NCBI RefSeq assembly: GCF_005144475.1
Contig: NZ_SWJZ01000007.1
Location: forward strand, 1-64,000
Length of the DNA stretch: 64,000 bases
Origin: Rhodobacter capsulatus
Lineage (GTDB): Bacteria > Pseudomonadota > Alphaproteobacteria > Rhodobacterales > Rhodobacteraceae
Direction of reading: 5' to 3'
The translations under genes were made by a program, and so were the position numbers. Below are positions 24,604-38,052 of this stretch, one piece after another. Below the pieces are notes generated by a model. The model had not been told where the DNA came from. It saw nothing but the letters and a program-made list of their open reading frames with translations, and ran no database searches. Every line of letters begins with the position of its first letter. Position 1 is the stretch's first letter.

Positions 24604-25896
24604 TCAGAGCGCCGGATAGAGCGGGAACTTGGCGCAAAGCGCCGAGACTTCCGCGCGCACTTCGGCTTCGATGGCGTCGTTGCCCTCTTCGCCATTCGCG
24701 GCCAGCCCGTCGACGACCTTGATGATCATCCGGGCGATCTGGCGGAATTCCTCTTCCTTGAAGCCGCGGGTGGTGCCCGCGGGCGTGCCCAGACGAATGC
24801 CCGAGGTCACGGTCGGTTTTTCCGGGTCAAACGGGATGCCGTTCTTGTTGCAGGTGATATGCGCGCGGCCCAGGGCCTTGTCGGTGGCGTTGCCCTTCAC
24901 CCCTTTCGGGCGCAGGTCAACCAGCATCACATGGGTGTCGGTGCCGCCGGTGACGATATCAAGACCGCCCTTCATCAGCTCATCGGCCAGCGCCTGCGCG
25001 TTGGAGATGACCTGCTGCGCATAGACCTTGAACTCGGGGCGCAGCGCTTCTCCGAAGGCGACGGCCTTGGCGGCGATCACATGCATCAGCGGCCCGCCCT
25101 GAATCCCCGGGAAGATCGCCGAATTGATCTTTTTCGCGATCTCTTCGTTGTTGGTCAGGATCATGCCGCCACGCGGACCGCGCAGGGTCTTGTGCGTGGT
25201 GGTGGTGGCGATATCGGCATGCGGGAAGGGCGAGGGATGCGCGCCCCCGGCCACGAGGCCCGCAAAGTGCGCCATGTCCACCATCAGATAGGCGCCGACG
25301 CTGTCGGCGATCTCGCGGAATTTCGCGAAATCGATCTGCCGCGGAATCGCCGAGCCGCCCGCGATGATCAGCTTCGGAGTGTGCTCTTTCGCCAGACGGG
25401 CGACTTCGTCATAGTCGATCCGGCAGTCCTGCTGACGCACGCCATATTGCACGGCGTTGAACCATTTGCCCGACTGGTTCGGCGCCGCGCCATGGGTCAG
25501 GTGCCCGCCCGAGGCGAGGTTCATGCCCAGGATGGTGTCACCCGGCTTCAGAAGCGCGGTGAACACGCCCTGGTTCGCCTGGCTGCCCGAATTCGGTTGC
25601 ACGTTGGCGAACGAACAGCCGAACAGCTCGCAGGCCCGCGCGATCGCCAGCTCTTCGGCGACATCGACGAACTGGCAGCCGCCATAGTAGCGCTTGCCCG
25701 GATAGCCCTCGGCATATTTGTTCGTCATCACCGAGCCCTGCGCTTCCATCACCGCGGCAGAGACGATGTTTTCCGAAGCGATCAGTTCGATCTCGTCGCG
25801 CTGGCGGCCAAGTTCGCCACGGATGGCGGCGAAAAGCGCGGGGTCACGGCTGGAAAGGGTCTCGGTAAAGAACCCGGCGTCGCGTTGATCGGTCAT
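24604..25896 (-). CDS. glyA: serine hydroxymethyltransferase
   Basis: This is a 430-residue PLP enzyme that interconverts serine and glycine with tetrahydrofolate, the main one-carbon source. Family motifs include [23 protein letters not shown], the substrate-loop GGHLTHG, and [14 protein letters not shown] with the PLP-binding Lys. The start at 25896 follows TTTGGAG. It is divergent from nadK across 196 bp in which I see no clear riboswitch. A strong terminator follows it. Confidence 0.97.
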   Translation of the reverse strand: MTDQRDAGFFTETLSSRDPALFAAIRGELGRQRDEIELIASENIVSAAVMEAQGSVMTNKYAEGYPGKRYYGGCQFVDVAEELAIARACELFGCSFANVQPNSGSQANQGVFTALLKPGDTILGMNLASGGHLTHGAAPNQSGKWFNAVQYGVRQQDCRIDYDEVARLAKEHTPKLIIAGGSAIPRQIDFAKFREIADSVGAYLMVDMAHFAGLVAGGAHPSPFPHADIATTTTHKTLRGPRGGMILTNNEEIAKKINSAIFPGIQGGPLMHVIAAKAVAFGEALRPEFKVYAQQVISNAQALADELMKGGLDIVTGGTDTHVMLVDLRPKGVKGNATDKALGRAHITCNKNGIPFDPEKPTVTSGIRLGTPAGTTRGFKEEEFRQIARMIIKVVDGLAANGEEGNDAIEAEVRAEVSALCAKFPLYPAL

Positions 25897-26092
25897 GGGC
25901 AACTCCAAAGGCAAAGGTCGTGGTCCGTTTATCGCAGAATTCCCCGCCCCGAAAGCGCCCAAAGCGACAAACGGGCATTTTGGCGCGTCACGGGCGCGCG
26001 ACATCTGCGCCGCAGGAAACGGGTCCCGGCGCCGAACGGGCTTGTCATTCGTTCCCCGGCTTGTCACACCAAGCAAAGACCGGAGGCAGGCC

Positions 26093-26854
26093 GTGGACCG
26101 ACCCAGCAAGATCCATTTCGCGGCCTCGCAGGCCGACAGCGCCCAGGAGGCGCTCGAAGATCTTGCCGCCCGCTACGGTCAGGCGTCGCTGGTCGAGGCC
26201 GATGTGATCGTGGCGCTGGGCGGCGACGGCATGATGCTGCACTGCCTGCATGCCGGATCGGGGCTGCCGGTCTACGGGATGAACCGCGGCTCGGTCGGCT
26301 TCATGATGAACGATTACCGCGTCTTCGATCTGCCCGACCGGCTGGCCGCGGCGGAAGAGGCGCTGATCAACCCGCTGGCGATGCGGGCGAAGACCGCCGA
26401 CGGGGTGATCCGCGAGGAACTGGCGATCAACGAGGTCTCGCTCTTGCGCGCCGGTCCGCAGGCGGCGAAGTTGCGGATTTCGGTCAACGACCGGGTGCGG
26501 ATGGAGGAGCTGATCTCGGACGGCGCCATCGTCTCGACGCCCGCCGGATCGACCGCCTACAACTATTCCGCGCATGGGCCGATCCTGCCCATCGGGTCCG
26601 ACGTGCTGGCGCTGACGGCGATCGCGCCGTTCCGGCCGCGGCGCTGGCAGGGGGCGATCCTGCCCAGTTCCGCCACCGTGCGCTTTGACGTGCTTGAACC
26701 CGACAAGCGCCCGGTGATGGCCGATGCCGACAGCCGGTCTGTCAAGCCGGTGCTGTGGGTCGAGATCCGGTCCGAGCCGACGATCACCCACCGCATCCTC
26801 TTCGATCCCGGTCACGGGCTGGAAGAACGGCTGATGCGCGAGCAATTCGCCTAA
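26093..26854 (+). CDS. nadK: NAD kinase
   Basis: This is a 253-residue NAD kinase making NADP from NAD and ATP. The catalytic/nucleotide motif GGDGMML is at residues 43-49 and the second conserved motif [14 protein letters not shown] lies in the C-terminal half, along with NRGSVGF. The start is a GTG at 26093, chosen because CGGAGG precedes it with good spacing and no ATG gives the family N-terminus. Its stop codon overlaps the stop of the convergent regulator gene. Confidence 0.94.
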   Translation: MDRPSKIHFAASQADSAQEALEDLAARYGQASLVEADVIVALGGDGMMLHCLHAGSGLPVYGMNRGSVGFMMNDYRVFDLPDRLAAAEEALINPLAMRAKTADGVIREELAINEVSLLRAGPQAAKLRISVNDRVRMEELISDGAIVSTPAGSTAYNYSAHGPILPIGSDVLALTAIAPFRPRRWQGAILPSSATVRFDVLEPDKRPVMADADSRSVKPVLWVEIRSEPTITHRILFDPGHGLEERLMREQFA

Positions 26855-28227
26855 TCGGTGCGCCAGCTTTCCAGCTTGCGGTAAAGCGTCGAGGGCGCGA
26901 CGCCCAGATCGGCGGCGGCCCTTTGCACGGCGCCGTCATTGCGCGCCAGCGCCGCCTCGATCGCCGCGCGTTCGACCTCGGCCAGCGTCAGGCCGGAGAG
27001 GTCGGGGACAGTCGTTCGGCCCGCACCCGACGCGGCCGGGGCCGGGCGGGCGAGTTCGGCGGGCAGCATCGCGGCGGTCAGCTCCTCGCCCTCGTGCAGC
27101 ACCGTCACCGCGCGCAGCACGTTTGACAATTCCCGCACGTTGCCGGGCCAGGGATAGGCCCGCAACAGCGTCATCGCCTCGGGCGAGATCCGGGTGAAGC
27201 GCCGCCCCTCGATCGCGGCGAACCGCGCCAGGAAGCTTTCGGCCAAGGGCACGATATCGTCGCCGCGGCGGCGCAGCGGCGGCATCTGCAGCCCGACCAC
27301 CTGCAGCCGGTAGAACAGATCCTCGCGCAGCTGCCCCGTCGTCACCGCCTCGGCCAGCGGCAGGGTCGAGGCGGAAACGATGCGCAGATTGACCCGCCGC
27401 GCGGCTTCGGCGCCAAGGGGATGCACCAGCCCGCTTTGCAGGAAGCGCAGCAGACGCGGTTGCAGCGTCGGGTGCAGCTCGCCCACCTCGTCCAGAAACA
27501 GCGTCCCGCCATCGGCCAGTTCCGCCGCGCCCGGCCGGTCCGACAAGGCGCCCACAAAGGCGCCGCGGCGATGGCCGAACAGTTCGGATTCAAGCCGGTC
27601 GGGCGGGATCGCGCCGCAATCGAGGGTGATGAACGGCCCCTGCGCCCGCTCTGAAAGCCGGTGGATCGCCAGCGCCGCCAGCTCCTTGCCGGTGCCGCTT
27701 TCGCCGCAGATGCAGACCGGTGCCATCGAGCGGGCGGCGGCGCGGATGCGGTCATAGACCTCGTGCATCGGCGCGGACTGGCCGATGAAATCGGGCAGCG
27801 GCGCGCGGGCGGCGGCGGAATGCGGCGGATGCGCCAGGTTTGCCGCCCGCCGTGCCGCCTCGACCGCCTCCATCAGCCGCGATTCCGTCACCGGCTTGAC
27901 CAGATAATCCAGCGCGCCGCGCCGGATCGCCGTCACCGTCCGGTCGATCGAGCGCTCGGCCGCGACCACCACGACCGAGGTCTCGGGGCGCATCTGCAGC
28001 AGATCAAGGAGCAGGTCGAGCCCGTCGCGGTCGGGCAGCATCAGATCGAGCAGCACCACCGAAATCGGATGCACCCGGAACATCTCCAGCCCCTCGGCGG
28101 CAGTGCCCGCCGAGACCGTGCGATAGCCCGCCCGCCGCAGGTGCGATTCATAGATCGTCCGCATCGAGGCGGTGTCTTCGACCAGAAGGATGTCGGGCCC
28201 GTCAGGCAGCTGAAGCGGCAGGTTCAT
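26851..28227 (-). CDS. LuxO-like response regulator, sigma-54-activator type
   Basis: This is a 458-residue regulator with a receiver domain (VEDTASM at 17-23, phosphorylated Asp61, Lys111), an AAA+ ATPase domain (Walker A GESGTGKE at 175-182) and a C-terminal Fis-type helix-turn-helix (about 425-455). The sigma-54 contact loop, normally GAFTGA, reads GAFVGA at 222-227. The receiver resembles LuxO of Vibrio quorum sensing. It is coupled to the hybrid kinase gene by an ATGA overlap, so the two are partners. Because the loop is altered, direct sigma-54 activation is uncertain. Target genes are unknown. Confidence 0.88.
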   Translation of the reverse strand: MNLPLQLPDGPDILLVEDTASMRTIYESHLRRAGYRTVSAGTAAEGLEMFRVHPISVVLLDLMLPDRDGLDLLLDLLQMRPETSVVVVAAERSIDRTVTAIRRGALDYLVKPVTESRLMEAVEAARRAANLAHPPHSAAARAPLPDFIGQSAPMHEVYDRIRAAARSMAPVCICGESGTGKELAALAIHRLSERAQGPFITLDCGAIPPDRLESELFGHRRGAFVGALSDRPGAAELADGGTLFLDEVGELHPTLQPRLLRFLQSGLVHPLGAEAARRVNLRIVSASTLPLAEAVTTGQLREDLFYRLQVVGLQMPPLRRRGDDIVPLAESFLARFAAIEGRRFTRISPEAMTLLRAYPWPGNVRELSNVLRAVTVLHEGEELTAAMLPAELARPAPAASGAGRTTVPDLSGLTLAEVERAAIEAALARNDGAVQRAAADLGVAPSTLYRKLESWRTD

Positions 28228-29744
28228 GCCTCGACCCTTTCGAACTGACGCTGACGACGTCCGGCATAGGCGATCAGCCGGTCGATCTGCGTCAGCACCG
28301 AGCGGCCGATCAGCTGCATCGCGATCGTATCCTCGCGCCGGGCGGCGGCGCAAAGCTCTTCGGCCAGCTCCTGCAGCCGCACCGCGCCCACCGCGCCCGC
28401 CACCGACAGGAGCACATGGCTGTCGGCCCGCACGATGGCCAGATTGGGCGCCGAGAGCCCCGCCACCAGACCGCGTTCGACCCGGCTCAGATCGGCGATC
28501 AGCCGGGTCAGCAATTCCTGCGCCGCGTCCGGACCGGCGATGCCCAGAAGCGCTTCGAACACCGCCTCGTCGACGATCGGCGGGCAGGGCCGGTGGCCGT
28601 CGCCATCATGCCGTTCCAGCGCCTGGGTGATCGCCTCGGCCAGCGGTTCGATCGCCGTCATCGGCTTCGAGACGATCGCATCCGCCCCGGCGGCGACGAT
28701 CGCCTCGCGGTTGGCGCGCAGCACATAGGCGGTGCAGACCACGACCGGAATCGCGCTGTGCCGCCCGCCGCTGGCGCGCAGGGTGCGGATCAGATCAAGC
28801 CCGGACAGCCGCGGCATCTCGGCGTCGATCACCGCCAGATCGTAGCTGCCGTTGTCGAGCATCTCGAGCGCCTCGACCCCGTCGGCGGCACTGTCGCAAT
28901 GCGCCCCCATCGCCGAGAGCATATGCCCCAGAACCGCCTGATTGAGCGCGCTGTCCTCGGCCACCAGAACCCGCATCCGGCTCAGATCGGGCAGGGGGGT
29001 GTCGATCGCCATCTCGGGCGGCATCAGCCCCGCAAGCGGCAAGGACAGCGCCACGCAGGCGCCGCCCTCGGCCCGGTTCGAGACCTCGATCCGGCCTTCG
29101 AGCCGTCGCGCCATGTCGCGCGAGATGAACAGGCCAAGCCCGTTGCCCGCCTTGCCCGGAACCTCGCCCCGCGCCCCTTGCCGGAACAGCCGCCCGCGCA
29201 GATCCGGATCGAAGCCCGGCCCGTCATCGAGCACGGAAAACAGAAGCCGGGTCTCGCCCTCGACCGTCAGCGCCAGCCGCACCGCGCCCTGATCGGTGTA
29301 TTTCACCGCATTCGACAGCATGTTCGACAAAACGCGTTCCAGCGCGATCCGGTCGAGCCGCACCAGCACCGGCACGTCGGGGGCCATGGCGACGTGAAAG
29401 CCGAGGCCCTTTTCCTGCGCCCGCCCGGTCCAGCGCATTTCCAGATCATACAGCAGCCGCGCCAGCTGCACGGTCTGGCGCAGCGGCCCCACGGCCTGAT
29501 CGGTGACGATCTCGAAGCCTTCCTCGATCAGCCGGGCCATGTCCTCGCCCGCGGCCCGCATCCGTTCGAATTGCAGCCGCATGCCGGGGCTCAGATCCTC
29601 GTCGGCCAGAAGATGCAGCCCGCCCAGAATGTCGGAGACAGCGGCGCGCAGATCATGCCCAAGCAGCATGATGCGCGCAATCTGAGCCTTGTTTTCCGAG
29701 GCGTCGCGGCGGGCGCCATCGGAGGGCAGACCAATTTCATTCAT
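28224..29744 (-). CDS. soluble hybrid histidine kinase with REC and HPt-like domains
   Basis: This is a 506-residue cytosolic phosphorelay protein with no membrane segment or separate sensor domain. The H-box (GHDLRA, His30) is near the N-terminus. The ATPase domain shows NMLSNAVKYT, DDGPGFD and GNGLGLF. A receiver domain (about 257-375) has Asp307 and Lys360. A C-terminal HPt-like helix bundle has His443 in DSHVLLSVAG, where the usual Lys-Gly after the His is changed. It likely feeds phosphate to the LuxO-like regulator encoded next. What it senses, or which membrane partner feeds it, is unknown. Confidence 0.88.
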   Translation of the reverse strand: MNEIGLPSDGARRDASENKAQIARIMLLGHDLRAAVSDILGGLHLLADEDLSPGMRLQFERMRAAGEDMARLIEEGFEIVTDQAVGPLRQTVQLARLLYDLEMRWTGRAQEKGLGFHVAMAPDVPVLVRLDRIALERVLSNMLSNAVKYTDQGAVRLALTVEGETRLLFSVLDDGPGFDPDLRGRLFRQGARGEVPGKAGNGLGLFISRDMARRLEGRIEVSNRAEGGACVALSLPLAGLMPPEMAIDTPLPDLSRMRVLVAEDSALNQAVLGHMLSAMGAHCDSAADGVEALEMLDNGSYDLAVIDAEMPRLSGLDLIRTLRASGGRHSAIPVVVCTAYVLRANREAIVAAGADAIVSKPMTAIEPLAEAITQALERHDGDGHRPCPPIVDEAVFEALLGIAGPDAAQELLTRLIADLSRVERGLVAGLSAPNLAIVRADSHVLLSVAGAVGAVRLQELAEELCAAARREDTIAMQLIGRSVLTQIDRLIAYAGRRQRQFERVEA

Positions 29745-29853
29745 GACGATACCCCGACCGGCCCATCTTCCCGCCCGGCGTTCGCAAATCAAGTCCCGAG
29801 ACTGCGGGGCACGCTAAAGAAGCTGAGATACACACGTTTTACAAGAATTTTAA

Positions 29854-29879
29854 CGGGGCCCCGCATCCCTGGGGCCCCG
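29854..29879 (-). terminator. intrinsic terminator of prpE
   Basis: CGGGGCCCC at 29854-29862 pairs with GGGGCCCCG at 29871-29879 around an eight-base loop. On the minus strand it is followed by TTAAAATTCTTG, a loose U-rich tail, 12 bp after the prpE stop. Confidence 0.7.
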
Positions 29880-29890
29880 CCGGTCCGATG

Positions 29891-31786
<1,896 letters not shown>

Positions 31787-31988
31787 GGTATCCCTCCTCC
31801 AAACTTGCAAGCTTGTTACGCAGGCGGAAAGGTTTGTGCAAGAATGTTACCGCTGCAGCTGCACGGTTGGCCCGAAAATTTGCAGAATGCGGCGGGAATT
31901 CCGCCGCAAACTTTTGCAAATGGCGTGTGTTTTTGAAGGGTGGTGCGAAAGCGAAGCGCGTTTTGCAAATTTGCTTCACTTTGCAGGT
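31787..31988 (-). promoter_or_regulatory. prpE upstream region with TTTGCAAA-like sites
   Basis: This region repeats the motif TTGCAA or close variants six times: TTGCAA at 31805-31810, TTTGTGCAA at 31833-31841, TTTGCAG at 31879-31885, TTTTGCAAA at 31912-31920, TTTTGCAAA at 31961-31969 within the palindrome GCAAATTTGC, and TTTGCAGG at 31980-31987. TTTGCAAA-type repeats are known for the ScfR/PccR/RamB regulators of short-chain acyl-CoA genes, so control by such a regulator is inferred. Confidence 0.5.
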
Positions 31989-34268
<2,280 letters not shown>

Positions 34269-34406
34269 GAGCCTCTCCCTGAAGATGGTTCAGCCTTAAA
34301 CCAATTCCAGATCGCCGGAAAGCGTTGATAGCGCAAGCAGGTCCCCCCCTTGCGCTGCCGCCCGGCGCGGCGCAGGATCGGGCCGAAACCCATGCCGGAG
34401 GCGGAC

Positions 34407-34799
34407 ATGTCCCTGCTCGATGCCGCGCGCGACGTGCGCGAGAATGCCTATGCGCCCTATTCGAAATTCAAGGTGGGGGCGGCGGTGCGCGGGGCCTCGG
34501 GCACGATCTACCGCGGCGTGAACGTGGAAAACGTCGCTTACCCCGAGGGCACCTGCGCCGAGGCGGGCGCCATTGCCGCGATGGTGGCGGCGGGCGAGAC
34601 CGAGCTGATCGAGGTCGCGGTGATCGCCGACAGCCCGGCGCCGGTGCCGCCCTGCGGCGGCTGTCGGCAGAAACTGGCCGAGTTCGGGCGCGGTCATGTG
34701 CCGGTGACGCTGGGCACCACGGCGGGGGCGCGGCTTGACACCACGATCGGCGATCTGCTGCCGGGCCGGTTCGACGCCAGCCACATGGACAATGTCTGA
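34407..34799 (+). CDS. cdd: cytidine deaminase
   Basis: This is a 130-residue zinc enzyme that deaminates cytidine and deoxycytidine to uridine and deoxyuridine. Zinc ligands and catalytic Glu are visible as C50-A-E52 and PPCGGC (Cys83, Cys86). The size matches the homotetrameric class. The start at 34407 follows GGAGG; an ATG at 34392 is possible but less well placed. Its stop overlaps the deoA start (TGATG). It is first of the four-gene salvage operon cdd-deoA-deoB-upp. Confidence 0.95.
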   Translation: MSLLDAARDVRENAYAPYSKFKVGAAVRGASGTIYRGVNVENVAYPEGTCAEAGAIAAMVAAGETELIEVAVIADSPAPVPPCGGCRQKLAEFGRGHVPVTLGTTAGARLDTTIGDLLPGRFDASHMDNV

Positions 34800-36118
34800 T
34801 GGATGCCCGTTCGATCATCATGGCGGTGCGCGACGGTGCCGGGCTTTCGCCCGAGGCGGCCGCGTGGTTTGCGCGCGGCCTGGCCGATGGCACGGTGTCC
34901 GACGCGCAGGCCGGGGCTTTCGCGATGGCGGTCCTGTGCCGCGGCATCGGGCCCGGCGGTCGGGTGGCGCTGACGCAGGCGATGCGGGATTCGGGGCAGG
35001 TGGTGCGCTGGGATCTGCCCGGCCCGGTGGTCGACAAGCATTCGACCGGCGGCATCGGCGATTCCGTGTCCTTGCTGCTGGCCCCGGCCTTGGCGGCCTG
35101 TGGCGTCTATGTGCCGATGATTTCCGGGCGCGGGCTGGGCCATACCGGCGGCACGCTGGACAAGATGGAGGCGATCCCCGGCTACAAATCGCTGCCCGGC
35201 ATCGCGGTGTTGCGCAAGGTCGTGGCCGAGGTCGGCTGCGCCATCGTCGGCGCCACGGAGGAGATCGCCCCGGCCGACAAGCGGCTTTACGGCATCCGCG
35301 ACATCTCGGGCACGGTCGAAAGCATCGATCTGATCACCGCCTCGATCCTGTCGAAGAAACTGGCCGTCGGGCTTGATGCGCTGGTGCTCGATGTCAAGGT
35401 CGGCTCGGGCGCCTTCATGGCGACACCCGAAGACGCCCGGGCCTTGGCCGAAAGTCTGGTGAAGACGGCGAATGACGCGGGGGTCCGGACCTCGGCCCTG
35501 ATGACCGACATGAACCAGAGCCTGGGGCAATCGGCGGGCAATGCGCTGGAAGTGCTCGAGGTGATGGAGACCTTGACCGGCTCTGCGGTGAACGAGGCGC
35601 TTTGGGATGTGACGGCGGCGCTGGGCGGCGAGGTGCTGATGCTGGCGGGCAGGGCAGAAAGCCTGGACGATGGCGCGGCGCTGATCGATGCGGCGATCGA
35701 AAGCGGCCGGGCGGCCGAGATCTTCGGGCGGATGGTGGCGGCTTTGGGCGGGCCTTTGGATTTCGTCGAACGCTACCCCGACCGGCTTCCGGCGGCGCCG
35801 CTGATCGTGCCGGTGCCCGCGCCGCGGGCGGGCTTTGTCGCGCGGGTGAACGGGCGGGCTTTGGGCGAGGCGGTGGTGCGGCTGGGCGGCGGGCGGCTGG
35901 TCGGCACGGACCGGATCAACCCCTCGGTCGGGCTGACCGGGCAGGCGATGATCGGCGAGGAAATGGCCCGCGGCGAGGCTTTGGCGCTGGTCCATGCCCC
36001 CGATCAGGCCCGCGCCGATCGCGCGGTGGCGGCGGTTCTGGCGGCCTATCAGCTCTCCGAAGACCCGCCCGAGGAACCGCCGCTGATCCATTGCCGGATC
36101 GGACCGGAGGAGCTGTGA
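34799..36118 (+). CDS. deoA: thymidine phosphorylase
   Basis: This is a 439-residue enzyme splitting thymidine (and deoxyuridine) with phosphate into the base and deoxyribose 1-phosphate. The family signature DKHSTGGIGD occurs near residue 80, and GRGLGHTGGTLDK and KVGSGAFM motifs follow. Full length. It overlaps cdd by one base (TGATG) and deoB by one base, so ribosomes likely re-initiate along the operon. The product feeds DeoB. Confidence 0.95.
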   Translation: MDARSIIMAVRDGAGLSPEAAAWFARGLADGTVSDAQAGAFAMAVLCRGIGPGGRVALTQAMRDSGQVVRWDLPGPVVDKHSTGGIGDSVSLLLAPALAACGVYVPMISGRGLGHTGGTLDKMEAIPGYKSLPGIAVLRKVVAEVGCAIVGATEEIAPADKRLYGIRDISGTVESIDLITASILSKKLAVGLDALVLDVKVGSGAFMATPEDARALAESLVKTANDAGVRTSALMTDMNQSLGQSAGNALEVLEVMETLTGSAVNEALWDVTAALGGEVLMLAGRAESLDDGAALIDAAIESGRAAEIFGRMVAALGGPLDFVERYPDRLPAAPLIVPVPAPRAGFVARVNGRALGEAVVRLGGGRLVGTDRINPSVGLTGQAMIGEEMARGEALALVHAPDQARADRAVAAVLAAYQLSEDPPEEPPLIHCRIGPEEL

Positions 36119-37329
36119 TGGCGCGTGCCTTTCTGATCGTGATGGATTCCGTCGGCATCGGCGGCGCCCCGGATGCGGGATCGTTTTTCAACGAGGGCCG
36201 TCCGGACACCGGGGCGAACACGCTGGGCCATATCGCGGAGGCCTGCGCCGCGGGCCGGGCCGAGGAAGGGCGCTCCGGGCCCTTGACCCTGCCGCATCTC
36301 GACGCGCTTGGCCTTTCGGCGGCGGTGGAGCTGGCCAGCGGCACGCGCCCGGCCGGGCTGGGCGCCGCGCCGCAGGGGCTTTGGGGCGCGGCGACGGAAG
36401 TGTCGCGCGGCAAGGACACGCCCTCGGGCCATTGGGAACTGGCAGGCGTGCCGGTGCCCTGGGACTGGCATTATTTCCTTGAAACAAGGGACAGTTTTCC
36501 GCCCGATCTGGTGGATTTCGTGGCCAAGGCCGCGGGCACCGCGGGGATCCTTGGCAATTGCCACGCCCCCGGCACGGCGATCATCGAGGCCTTGGGCGAA
36601 GACCATCTGCGCACGGGCTGGCCGATCTGCTACACCTCGGCCGACTCTGTCTTCCAGATCGCCGCACATGAAGAAAGCTTCGGGCTTGAGCGGCTCTTGC
36701 AGCTGTGCCGCGATGTCGCGCCAAGGCTGCATGCGATGAAGGTGGGCCGCGTCATCGCGCGGCCCTTCACCGGCCCGCCCGGCGCCTTTGCCCGCACCCC
36801 GAACCGGCGCGATTTCGCCATTGCGCCGCCTGCGCCGACCCTGCTCGATTGGGTTCAGGGCGCAGGCCGTGTCACCCATGCCATCGGCAAGATCGGCGAC
36901 ATCTTCTCCCATCGCGGCATCGCCCATCTGCACAAGGGCAAGAATGACGCCGAGCTGATGGAGCATCTGATCCGGCTGGGGTCCGAGGCCGAAGAGGGCA
37001 GCCTGACCTTCGCCAATTTCGTCGAATTCGACAGTCTCTGGGGGCATCGGCGCGATGTTGCGGGCTATGCCCGCGCGCTCGAATGGTTCGACGCCTGTCT
37101 GGGCCGCTTCCTGCCGACGCTCGGCCCGGGCGATCTGGCGCTTTTCACCGCCGATCACGGCAATGACCCCACGTGGTCGGGCACCGATCACACCCGCGAA
37201 CGCGTGCCGGTGCTGGGGCACGGGCTTGGCTTGCGCCCGGTGGGGCAGGTCGCCTATGCCGACATCGGCGCGTCGGTCGCGGCGCATCTGGGCGTGGCCG
37301 CCGAAGGGCCCGGCCGCAGTTTTCTTTGA
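36118..37329 (+). CDS. deoB: phosphopentomutase
   Basis: This is a 403-residue metal-dependent mutase of the alkaline phosphatase superfamily, converting (deoxy)ribose 1-phosphate to the 5-phosphate. Metal-site motifs include [12 protein letters not shown] at the N-terminus, [22 protein letters not shown] and [10 protein letters not shown]. It starts one base inside the deoA stop. The expected next enzyme, DeoC aldolase, is not in the window. Confidence 0.95.
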   Translation: MARAFLIVMDSVGIGGAPDAGSFFNEGRPDTGANTLGHIAEACAAGRAEEGRSGPLTLPHLDALGLSAAVELASGTRPAGLGAAPQGLWGAATEVSRGKDTPSGHWELAGVPVPWDWHYFLETRDSFPPDLVDFVAKAAGTAGILGNCHAPGTAIIEALGEDHLRTGWPICYTSADSVFQIAAHEESFGLERLLQLCRDVAPRLHAMKVGRVIARPFTGPPGAFARTPNRRDFAIAPPAPTLLDWVQGAGRVTHAIGKIGDIFSHRGIAHLHKGKNDAELMEHLIRLGSEAEEGSLTFANFVEFDSLWGHRRDVAGYARALEWFDACLGRFLPTLGPGDLALFTADHGNDPTWSGTDHTRERVPVLGHGLGLRPVGQVAYADIGASVAAHLGVAAEGPGRSFL

Positions 37330-37340
37330 AAGGACAGACC

Positions 37341-37973
37341 ATGGATCAACAGGTCACCGTCGTCGATCACCCGCTGGTGCAGCACAAGCTGACGCTGATG
37401 CGGGAAAAGGACACCTCCACCGCCTCCTTCCGCCAGCTTTTGCGCGAAATCAGCCTGCTTCTGGCTTATGAGGTGACGCGCGGGCTGGACCTGACGACGA
37501 AGCGGATCGACACGCCGCTGTGCCAGATGGACGCGCCGATCCTTGAGGGCAAGAAACTGGCGCTGATCTCGATCCTGCGGGCGGGGAACGGGCTTCTGGA
37601 TGGCATCCTGGAGCTGATACCGGCGGCGCGGGTCGGTTTCGTCGGGCTTTACCGCGACCCGGACACGCTGCAGCCGGTGCAATATTACTGCAAGGTGCCC
37701 GCGGAACTGGAAGACCGGATGGTGATCGTCGTCGATCCGATGCTGGCGACGGGGAACAGCTCGGCCGCGGCGGTGCAGCTGATGAAGGACAAGGGCGCGA
37801 AAAACATCCGCTTCCTGTGCCTGCTTGCTGCGCCCGAGGGGGTCGCGCGGATGCGGGCCGCGCATCCGGATGTGCCGATCGTCACGGCCTCGATCGACAG
37901 CCATCTGAACGATCACGGGTATATCGTGCCGGGTCTAGGGGATGCGGGCGACCGGATGTTCGGCACCAAATAG
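37341..37973 (+). CDS. upp: uracil phosphoribosyltransferase
   Basis: This is a 210-residue enzyme making UMP from uracil and PRPP, salvaging the base released by DeoA-type reactions. The PRPP-binding motif is [13 protein letters not shown], and the C-terminal [13 protein letters not shown] is the uracil-binding signature. It lies 11 bp after deoB with an AAGGACAGACC ribosome-binding site and ends the operon. Confidence 0.97.
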   Translation: MDQQVTVVDHPLVQHKLTLMREKDTSTASFRQLLREISLLLAYEVTRGLDLTTKRIDTPLCQMDAPILEGKKLALISILRAGNGLLDGILELIPAARVGFVGLYRDPDTLQPVQYYCKVPAELEDRMVIVVDPMLATGNSSAAAVQLMKDKGAKNIRFLCLLAAPEGVARMRAAHPDVPIVTASIDSHLNDHGYIVPGLGDAGDRMFGTK

Positions 37974-38052
37974 CGGAAGCGGCTGCGGCCGATTTTCCTT
38001 TACTCTGCAACAATTGTGCTGCAGTTTTTCCGAAAGATCATCGGGGGATGAC

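Noticed and set aside
26041-26066. Direct repeat CTTGTCA spaced 12 bp between glyA and nadK
   Set aside because: Seven-base repeats at this distance could be chance, and no matching regulator or promoter spacing supports it.
25897-26092. Possible riboswitch in front of glyA
   Set aside because: I could not recognise conserved core bases of glycine, SAM, SAH or tetrahydrofolate riboswitches in this gap.
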